A DNA stretch of 64,000 nucleotides from assembly GCA_015075725.1 (NCBI GenBank), contig JABTTV010000001.1:4641223-4705222 (forward strand). Direction: 5' to 3'. Each line of letters begins with the position of its first letter. The first letter of the stretch is position 1. This document shows positions 36,065 to 45,100 of the stretch, in pieces. Both the position numbers and the translations under genes were made by a program. The notes below the pieces were generated by a model. The model did not search any database. It was given only the letters and a program-made list of their open reading frames with translations, and had not been told where the DNA came from. The DNA is from Anaerolineales bacterium (GTDB taxonomy: Bacteria > Chloroflexota > Anaerolineae > Anaerolineales > Villigracilaceae).

Positions 36065-36916
36065 TCATGACGCATTCATAAGCACCGTTTTAAATTGAGC
36101 CGCGTCAGGCTTGTAGTTCTTCAACGAGGCGAACTCGACCAGTTTCGCACCAAGCCGGTCGGGCTGTTTCGCTGCCTGCTCACGGTCTTTGAGAGGATAA
36201 AAATATTCCACAGATTGTTCCAGTCGTGATCTCAGCTTATCACGCAACACAGGCAAATTCGACGGCTGAACAACCAGAAGCAGTTCGGTTGTGCTCAGGT
36301 GGCCGAGAAAATCATCGGAACGGCTGAATTCACGCAGTGTGTTGACGATCATCAGGCTGATCGCCCTCAATACATCGTCGGATGCGACAAATCCGTAGGC
36401 TTCACGAAACGCGCCCATATTTTGAATGGAAATATACAACAACGCAGATCCGTCCTTCCCCAGGACCTCAGATAATTTCTCATCAACCAGCGCGCCTTCC
36501 GGCAAACCCGTGACCGGGTTGGTCAACGAGCCCTGATAGACCCGCTTGAGCGCATTCCTCACGCGCAGGCGCAATTCCTGCACGTCGAACGGTTTGGTAA
36601 TGTAATCGTCGGCGCCGATCTCCAATCCCTGAAGACGGTCACTGCGTTCGCGTTTCTCGGTAAGGAAGATGATCGGGATGTTGGAGGTGCGCCGGTCGTT
36701 GCGCAACCGGTGGGCAACCTCATATCCGTCAATATCAGGCAGACGAATATCGAGAATCACCAGCTCCGGGTTCACCTGCAATGCAGAACGGACGCCATCC
36801 TCACCCCAGTTCACAGTGAATACCTCGTATTCCTGCGAACGGAAATACGCCGTCAGCATTTCAGCCACATCAGGGTCGTCTTCTACAATGAGGATCTTCT
36901 GCTTCGTATCCGACAT
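36065..36916 (-). CDS. response regulator with degenerate GGDEF-like output domain
   Basis: 283 residues. The receiver domain (1-122) has the acidic pocket VEDDPD, phosphoacceptor Asp56 in LVILDIRLPD and the TKPF lysine. The C-terminal region (about 130-255) follows the GGDEF fold order, opening with NPVTGLPEGALVDEKL, but where GGDEF should be it has HLSTTELLLVV. It therefore cannot make cyclic di-GMP in the normal way and may act as a protein- or nucleotide-binding output. It is the third gene in the roadblock - V4R - regulator operon, 16 bases after the V4R gene. Confidence 0.8.
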   Translation of the reverse strand: MSDTKQKILIVEDDPDVAEMLTAYFRSQEYEVFTVNWGEDGVRSALQVNPELVILDIRLPDIDGYEVAHRLRNDRRTSNIPIIFLTEKRERSDRLQGLEIGADDYITKPFDVQELRLRVRNALKRVYQGSLTNPVTGLPEGALVDEKLSEVLGKDGSALLYISIQNMGAFREAYGFVASDDVLRAISLMIVNTLREFSRSDDFLGHLSTTELLLVVQPSNLPVLRDKLRSRLEQSVEYFYPLKDREQAAKQPDRLGAKLVEFASLKNYKPDAAQFKTVLMNAS

Positions 36917-36932
36917 GCCGGGGGCCCGTTAG

Positions 36933-37568
36933 CTAGGAAATCGGTTCTTTTTGGATGATGAACTCGCAGACCGGGTCGCCCATCGCCACACATTTGGATT
37001 CATTGACGCGGAATTCATTCCCGCCGGAAACCCATTTCAGGCTTTCCTGAAGCAGCCCGGTGGAGATGAAGCAGACAGGCTTGTCGACGCCGGTGCGTCC
37101 CCAGCAGCACGGGCATTTATGGATGGTCCAGATCCACTCGGTATCCTTTTCTTCGACGGATGTTTGCTGATCGCTGAGCTGGGTAAAGATCTTGGCAAAG
37201 GCGGGCAGACCGATCCTTAACTTGGACTGAAGGGGGAGGACGACAAAAGCCAGATCGGCCGCTCCAGCCAGAGCGCCGAAGTTCCGAAGCGCGTCTGCAA
37301 AGGTGGCGCGCCCGGCTCGCAGGGCGAGGCCGCGTCCGCCGCGCGGACCGTACATTTCCTCCAATGCGGAACCGATGGCGGATAACTCGGTAAAATCGAA
37401 GCCTTTATCCAGGTTATCCGGGGGATAGTTTTCGATGTAATGACTCAGACCGCCAAGGTTGAGGATGGCATTCAAACCGTTCTTCCCCATCACTTCTTCA
37501 AGGGATTTGATCGTAATCAAGCCGAATTTGTTGGGATAATACAAACCAGATTTTTGGACGGGGCTCAT
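36933..37568 (-). CDS. V4R-domain sensor-like protein
   Basis: 211 residues. A helical first half (MGKNGLNAILNLGGLSHYIENYPPDN) resembles haem-NO-binding-associated helices. The second half fits a V4R (4-vinyl reductase) small-molecule-binding domain, with a Cys-rich loop HKCPCCWGR, then CFISTGLLQESLKWVSGG and KCVAMGDPVCEFII near the end. V4R proteins bind hydrophobic or metal-linked ligands and often act as sensors. The neighbouring roadblock and receiver proteins support a signalling role. ATG 37568 has TGGAGTC upstream. Confidence 0.78.
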   Translation of the reverse strand: MSPVQKSGLYYPNKFGLITIKSLEEVMGKNGLNAILNLGGLSHYIENYPPDNLDKGFDFTELSAIGSALEEMYGPRGGRGLALRAGRATFADALRNFGALAGAADLAFVVLPLQSKLRIGLPAFAKIFTQLSDQQTSVEEKDTEWIWTIHKCPCCWGRTGVDKPVCFISTGLLQESLKWVSGGNEFRVNESKCVAMGDPVCEFIIQKEPIS

Positions 37569-37578
37569 GATGACTCCA

Positions 37579-37950
37579 TTAAATTAACTTCGCCAGATCT
37601 TCGGCGGCGCGACGCATATCCAGGAAGATCAGGCCAAGCCTGGCCTGTTCACGAACCAGGGCGGTTAGAACCGCTTCCTCCCCCACGGAGATAAGAACGA
37701 CATAGCCCTTCAGCCCCTTGATATAAACCTGCTCGAGAGAGCCGCGCCCCAATTCGCCGGCAATTCGTTCACCCAACGACAACATGGCCGCCGACATTGC
37801 GGAGACACGATCTTCCTCCACGCCCTGCGGCAAAGCGGAAGCAATGCTCAAACCATCCACGCTGACGATAGCCGAGGCTTCGATATCCGGCGAGGACGCC
37901 TGCAATTCCCTCAGGCGGTCTACCATTTGTTGTGTGCGATTTTTTGTCAA
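37579..37950 (-). CDS. roadblock/LC7 domain protein (MglB-like)
   Basis: 123 residues. One roadblock/LC7 domain: ASAIVSVDGLSIASALP, MLSLGERIAGELGRG, VVLISVGEEAVLTALV. Such proteins regulate small Ras-like GTPases, MglB being the model. No mglA is adjacent. The start is a TTG at 37950, supported by AGGAGG 6 bases upstream; the first ATG is eight codons further in and has no such site. It is the first gene of a four-gene operon. Confidence 0.84.
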   Translation of the reverse strand: MTKNRTQQMVDRLRELQASSPDIEASAIVSVDGLSIASALPQGVEEDRVSAMSAAMLSLGERIAGELGRGSLEQVYIKGLKGYVVLISVGEEAVLTALVREQARLGLIFLDMRRAAEDLAKLI

Positions 37951-38116
37951 CCCAGCCCTCCTGGGGAATTTTTACGCCCCAAATATTTCAGGACGTTTTA
38001 TACATTCATCGAAACAATTTTAGAACATGGCTACCAATGTGTCAAGTTCGCCATCGCTTGGTTTGCAAAAGGGCAAGGCGTTCATGACACGAAATACCAG
38101 CCAAGGATGCGTTGTA

Positions 38117-38145
38117 TTGACACGGTCATACCCTCATGGTAAACT
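38117..38145 (+). promoter_or_regulatory. promoter of tRNA-Asp
   Basis: TTGACA (38117-38122), 17 bases, TAAACT (38140-38145) preceded by TGG (extended -10). Transcription would begin about 13 bases before the tRNA. Confidence 0.75.
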
Positions 38146-38164
38146 ACTGCCCGCTTAACCAAAT

Positions 38165-38241
38165 GGTCTCGTGGTGTAGCGGCCTAACATGCGGCCCTGT
38201 CAAGGCCGAGATCGCGGGTTCGAATCCCGTCGGGACCGCCA
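38165..38241 (+). tRNA. tRNA-Asp (GTC)
   Basis: A complete cloverleaf: acceptor GGTCTCG / CGGGACC, anticodon loop CTGTCAA with anticodon GTC, T arm with GGTTCGAATCC, discriminator G and an encoded CCA. Confidence 0.97.
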
Positions 38242-38273
38242 GAATGTAATATTTCGAAAGGTCGAAACAAAGC

Positions 38274-38306
38274 AACCGGCAATTGAAGCCGGTTGTTTTG
38301 TTGTTT
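38274..38306 (+). terminator. terminator after tRNA-Asp
   Basis: AACCGGC - AATTGAA - GCCGGTT followed by GTTTTGTTGTTTT. Confidence 0.85.
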
Positions 38307-38307
38307 T

Positions 38308-39082
38308 ACTGCGTCTAATATCTCAATGGCGGTACTCCGTCAAATGGATAAGCGTTCTATGTACGATGGTCAACCCCAAGCTTTGTTGGAGGCGGCATAG
38401 GGATGGGGAACAATAGTCGAAGACCATTTCCAAATCAAAGTGCGACGCAACAATGCCACAGAACGCACGATTGACAGGTTGGAAATATAAGCCAGTTCGT
38501 TTGCCATTACAAGCCTGGCGAGGCATGCAATCTGGCTTATAACAAACCGCTCTCCCACCCTTCTTACAGATTCTGGAAAACTTGGCTACAGGGACATTCA
38601 AATCCAGTGAGGCATGAAGCGCTGGTTCGAACCGCGGACAGGAAAACAGGTAGGTGTGGGGGTAATTAAATTCAAATGAAAATCAAAAAAATATAAATAA
38701 ATTTTCCTGCCATTATTGATTGTAGACACTGTATGAGTGTCTGGTATTGAGCAATCATCCAATTATTAAGACTTCTATATGGTCCCTCAAAACTAATCAC
38801 CGTATTCGGGCAATGAAAGTAGGTAATGCATTCAGTTACCCTTATTGTCCTGGGCATTAAGGTGGCAGGGCTAAGTCGTGACATAATCCATATTGCATTT
38901 GGTTTGTTTTTTTGCTACCATACAACCGAGTAAAATTACTGTTAGCGGGATTCGGATCAACCATTTTAGACCGTCGGAAGTAACCTGAAAACAATAAAGA
39001 AGTTCGAGGCATTGAACCAATGCTTTTAATTTGGTCGCTTAACCCACAACTGTGGGGGCGAGCATTGGGGAGCCAATAGCGA
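38308..39082. other. intergenic stretch without a recognisable gene
   Basis: About 775 bases. Short open frames on both strands (up to 101 codons) have no ribosome binding sites and no recognisable protein pattern. From 38660 the sequence becomes clearly AT-rich. It is bounded by two very similar hairpins (38274 and 39083), which may point to an insertion or a decayed gene. I could not identify a remnant. Confidence 0.6.
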
Positions 39083-39111
39083 AACCGGCTGTTATAGCCG
39101 GTTGTTTGTTT
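39083..39111 (+). terminator. terminator-like hairpin before the giant surface protein gene
   Basis: AACCGGCT - GTTAT - AGCCGGTT followed by GTTTGTTT. It closely resembles the hairpin after tRNA-Asp (38274), 27 bases ahead of the next start codon. Confidence 0.7.
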
Positions 39112-39137
39112 AAATCCAGTTTTTCCAAGAGGAAACA

Positions 39138-42100
39138 ATGTCAATCCAAAACCTGTTTTCAAATGCGAAATGGAACAAGGTGAATTTTCGGATTCAACCT
39201 GCCAAGATGATGCAAATCTTCTTGATCCTGACTGTTCTCACTTCGGCCGTTGGGGTAAATCCCGCAGCCGCAGAGGATTCCATACTTAGCGATCCTCTTC
39301 AGTTGAACCCGATGAGCGCGCCAGCTCTTCAAGATAGTTCTAATTCCCGGGCAGACGCTTTGGTGCTTATGAACTCTGATAGTGCTGGACACATTGACTT
39401 CGTTCACTATATCCAGCCGTATCTCGACCATTTTGGCATCCCTTATACCTTGCTGGATATTTCCACAACCCCCATAACCGAAAACGTGATCGATTATGCC
39501 TTGATCATCATCGGTCATCGGCAGTTGGATATCGCTGGCACTTACCTGGATACAACCGAGCAAGGCAATCTCTCAGCGGCGGTGAACGCTGGAACGGGTT
39601 TGGTCAACTTTGACAATGACTTATCAGCGGATGGCAGCACACCGCATTATTCATTTGTTCAAGATGTATTTGGCTTCGGTTATGGTGGAGCGACCAGCGG
39701 TTCAGGTGTGAGCTTTCCGAGCAGTACGCTTCATTATATCGCTGAACGCCACACGCCGGGTGAGAGCCTGGGCACAGGAGAGATGAGCCTGCCAGGTGTG
39801 ACATTGCCGGGGGATGTGACTACAGTGGCCAGCACGGGCGCACAACCTTTCATCGCCGTGACGACCTATGGCGCTGGACGGGCAGTACAGTGGGGCAGTT
39901 ATGAGTGGATGTCCACGTCGGTGCGGGGGCCGGTATATGGATTAGACGACCTAGTATGGCGCAGTCTTGTGTGGGCTGCGCGCAAGCCCTTTGTCATGCA
40001 GGGCATGCCTCCCTTTCTGACCATGCGAAGCGACGATGAGTCGGGAAATTTCGAGTGGATTCACATCGCCAACGAATTCGGCATCAAACCCTGGGCGGGA
40101 TTGTTTTATCAGAACATTGATAGCGCAGAGGCAGCCGATCTCTCCAACCTGACCAATGCCGGACTTGCCACAGCAGCGATCCACGCCTTCAATGGCAGCT
40201 TCTTTTATTTCAACCACGGTGCGGGAAATTATCCGGACGCCACCGTCGCTGCGAACTTTGCCGATGGTACGGCCTGGCACACAACGAACAACATCCCGAT
40301 CTCGGATTACGTCCTGCCGCACTATTACGAGTTTGGCTCGAATGTATTCCAGGGTCTTTCCAATTGGGGTGTTGAGTTCGTCGGTACACAGATGGAGCCC
40401 GGCAATGGCTACGGCGCGCCTTGGATCATGAACGGGCCGTTCCGTGAATACGAAACAGGCGGCAGCAGTTCCGGGTTGCCAATGTATTACGCCGACTTCA
40501 TGACCGTCCCCGGTCACCCAGAGTTTGATGGACAGTTCTTCAACTGCGTCACCGAGATTCGTGACGATGCTGGATACGAGTGGTACCCAAATCTGGGGGA
40601 TGTAGCGGGCACAATTGGAAGAGGAACGCGCCAGACCAAGCGTGCCCTGGACGGGATGCAGTTGGCGACGCTCTTTACCCACGGCTACTTCGTGAGCGGG
40701 AGTTGGGGAGCCTCTGCCCCAGCCAACTGGCGGGCCATCCTGCAAGGCATTATGAACAACCTGAGCGCTTACGAGGTGGAGCCTGTGACGATAGACTACG
40801 CCTGCCGCTACATCCGAGCGACTACAACGTCGAATATCACATCGGCCGCTTATAACACAAGCACAAACCAAGTGATAGCGAACTTCAGCGGCGCCACAGA
40901 TATCCCGACCCGTTTTTATTTGTTTATGGATGGGGAAGGTTACGTGATGGTGGATGTGCCTAGCTTCACAGGGACGACCACCGTTAACTACATTATTCCT
41001 GGGCCGCTGGATCACATCGTTGTCAGCCCAAATCCAGCAACCGTGGTGGCTGGCACAACCCAACAGTTCAGTGCGGTAGGTTATGACGCCAACAACAACC
41101 CGATTCCGAATCTGACCTTTGCCTGGAGTGTTGTCAATGGAGGTGGGACCATCGACGTGAGTGGGCGTTTCACAGCCGGAGTTATTCCGGGAACCTACGC
41201 CAACACGGTCGTGGCGACGCGCAACGCTATCAGCGGGACAGCCAGCGTGACAGTGTCCGAGCCGGTGCTCCACCACTTTGAGTTCGCCACGATCGCCAAT
41301 CCAAAGTATTTGAATGCGCCGTTCTCAATAACACTTCGCGCCCGCGACAACGCTGGCAACCTGGTGGTTGGCTACGCTGGGACGGTAGCGCTGACCGACT
41401 CGACCGGGACGGTCACGCCAACTTCGGTCGGACCTTTCGTAGGTGGGGCGTGGACTGGTCCGGTGACCATTGGCGCTACGGCAAGCAGTGCGACCCTGAC
41501 GGCGACAGGTAGTGGAGTAACTGGGATAAGCAATACCTTCCAGGTGCTCGCCGCCCCGGTTTGCCCATGCAGCATTTGGGATTCCGGGACAACGCCCGCG
41601 AATCCCTTTAATGCAGACCCCAATGCTTTGGAGGTTGGAATGAAATTCCGCGCCGCCACAGATGGGTACATCACTGCCTTGCGCTTCTACCGGAGCGCAT
41701 CCAACACGGGGACGGAATTTGTCGGGCACCTGTGGACAGCAGATGGGACGATGCTGGCGGAGGCAGTCTATCCAACCGGAACACCAGCCGGATGGCAGCA
41801 GGTCAACCTGGCTGCGCCTGTTCCGATCAGTTCAGATACAACCTATGTAGTTTCATATCATACAACAGCAGGCTATGCCGTTGACCGGCCTTACTTCACT
41901 GAAGGCAACCGGGCGTTATACGAACACCCGCCGTTGCGCGCCCTGGTAGACGGTGAGCAGGGCGGAAATGGTGTCTATAAATACGATAATACCGTGCCTG
42001 CTGGTGGTTCCCACTTCCCAAATGAAACCTATCAATCCAGCAATTACTGGACAGATGTGGTCTTCGAGACCGACCTGACCCCACCGGAAGTGTGTGTTGA

Positions 42101-45100
42101 CGGGGACTGTATGTTGTGGGGTGACAGTTTTACTCCTTCTGATGTATCTTCGAATTCCGAGGCTGTCGAGCTTGGTGTTCGATTCCGCTCCAGCTTGGGG
42201 GGGTACATCACCGGCTTGCGCTATTACCGTGGCTCAGGTGACACAGTCGCACACCCGGGACACCTGTGGGCATCCAATGGCACCTTGCTTGCCTCGCTTA
42301 CTTTTCCAGCCACGGCAACCGCAGGCTGGCAACAGGCGCTTTTCGACACGCCCGTACTGGTCCTGCCCAATCAAATCTACGTGGCTTCTTACCATACTTC
42401 AACCTCCTGGATACGAACGCTCAATTACTTCACCAGTGGGCGTGATAACCCGCCTCTTTATGCCTATTCCAGCACTGAGGCAGGCGGCCCGAATGGCTTG
42501 TATACTTATGGTCCCTCGCCCAGTTTCCCCAACGGCACATTTAATGCCTCCAACTACTGGGTGGATGTGCTCTTCAGGACACAGATTCAACAAGATACGA
42601 CCGCCCCGAGCGTGGCATCCACCATTCCGGCGCCGAATGCGAATGGTGTTGATATCAACGCCGATGTTACTACCACATTCAGCGAGGCAGTAGATCCGGA
42701 CACCATCGGCAATGCCACCTTTGAACTGCGTGGTCCAGCGAACGCCCTAGTAACGGCTACCGTCACATACGACCAGAACACCCATACCGCCCGGCTGAAC
42801 CCAGCCAGCCCCCTTTCTTACTCCACAACCTACACTGCTGTAGTAAAGGGCGGGGTTTACGGTGTACATGATCTGGCGGGCAATCCAATGTACGGAGATT
42901 ACACCTGGTCATTCACCACTCTGACCGAAGCACCCACCCTGGATCATTTTGGATTTTCGGCAATATCGAGCCCGCAGGTAACAGGCACACCTTTTGCGGT
43001 AACGATTACTGCCTATGATGACGGTAATAATGTGTTCACACCCTACAATGGCACAGTCAACTTGAGTGTATCCGCTGGAACCATCACGCCAGTCCAGGCC
43101 GGGCCTTTTGTAGATGGCGTCTGGAGTGGGTCGCTTACCATTGACTCAAGTGTGGAGTATTCCGACCTGGTCGTCACTGCTACCGATGGGGCTGTTGTGG
43201 GTCAAAGCAATTCCTTTGCTTTGCAGCTGCCGCCGGAACCGCCAGACTTTTACACTGTCACATCCGATTCATACCAGCAGGTGACAGGAGTTCCGTTTAA
43301 TGTGACTGTCACTACTTATCCCGGGCTGACGATCAACGCTTGGGAGGACAACCACCAGTACCCGGTTCTGGCAACGACCATTGATCCGACAACGTTAATT
43401 CCTGGAAATCCTGGAGAGTCGGATGGACAGTGGACGGAGTTTCATTACATTCAGGGCCGCCCTTATCCGAGCGTGCTAGCCGGTACAAATGAAGAGAATT
43501 ATGGTCTGCCGACGATGCGCTTCTATGCGGATGGGATTCCCAACGGTGAATACCAGGTGATTGCCAACCTGTATGATAACGCCCAGATGCGCTACTTCTA
43601 CGGTTATACAATGGATAATCCCAAGGCTTATTCCATTGATGTTCCCGGAGGCGCTACCGGCACGCAGCATCGCGAGTACAGCCTGGGCAATATCACTATC
43701 ACCAACGGGACCTTCAATATCTACGTTCGAGACGCCGATTGGCTGGGTGGGCAGGATTACAGATTCTTCGGCTGGGCATGGATCCGCCTGGTTCCGGTCT
43801 ACGGCGACACAACCATCAACGCCTGGGAAGATAACCATCAGGACCCAGTCCTGACCACAACCACCAACCCTGCGGCTATCATTGGTACAGATGGCTTTTG
43901 GACAGAATTCCTCTATACACCCAGCCGACCATATCCAACCATCCTGGCAGGAGTTGACGAAGAGAACCACGGCTTGCCGACGATGCGATTCTATGCAGAT
44001 GGCATACCCAATGGCACCTACCAGGTATTTGCCAACTTGTACGATAACGCTTCCATGCGCTATTACTACGGCTTTTCGGCGGGCAATCCAAAAGAGTTCT
44101 CCATCGACCTGCCAGGTGGCGCTACCGGCACGCAGCATCGCGAGTACAGCCTGGGCAACATCACCATCACCGATGGCACCTTCAATATCTACATCAGAGA
44201 TGCTGACTGGTTGGGGGGAATGGACTATCGCTTCTTCGGCTGGGCATGGATTCGCCTAGCTTCAGCCGGTGTCGAGATGAGCTCCAGCTCAGCCACAATG
44301 CTTTTCGATGCTGACGGAGACGGCATTTACGGCGAAGCTGGAGATACTGTCAAGCAGCTCACCAACGGTGCGTTCACCATCTCTGCGCAGGAATCCACTC
44401 CGGGAACCGGTGTGGAAATTATTGCCACGGACAATGCTGGACGAACGGGGTCCAACCAGTACACTGTTACGACAACTAACCAGGCTCCGCAGGCAGTGGA
44501 TGACACCTATACAATCGACGAAAATACTACCCTGACAGTTGCTGCCCCGGGTGTGCTGAACAACGATACTGATCCCGACAGCGATTCTCTCAATGCGATT
44601 GAGGTCAGCGGCACAACGCATGGCACGCTTGATCTCAATGCAGACGGCTCGTTCACGTACACACCATATTCCGGTTATTCGGGCGATGATACATTTACTT
44701 ATAAGGCGAATGATGGGTATGAAGATAGTAACACCGCGACTGTTAGTATTTCCGTAATTCCAAACGAATACACTTTGACAATTGTCTCGGACCATGGTTT
44801 GGTGACAAAGACGCCCAACAAACCCACCTATCACTATCTCGATGTGGTAACTCTGAGCATGACGGCAGTTGACCCCGGTTGGACATTCACTGGCTGGAGC
44901 GGCGATGTGTTTGAGGATAAAGTCACAATCCTTGGTGATACTACAGTAACTGCCAATTTCGCTCTCAACCAGTACACCATCACCTTCGACAGCAATGGCG
45001 GTTCGCCAGTCGACCCGATCACCCAGGACTTTGGTTCAACGGTGACCGCCCCGGCTGATCCGACCAAGGCTGGTTACACCTTCGCAGGCTGGGATCCATC

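Noticed and set aside
38323..38601. 92-codon minus-strand frame as a transposase remnant
   Set aside because: I considered a degraded transposase in this stretch, but no catalytic motif or terminal repeats could be recognised in any frame.
39951..41276. 441-codon open frame on the minus strand
   Set aside because: It is the complement of the giant exported protein gene, has no ribosome binding site and no recognisable protein pattern.
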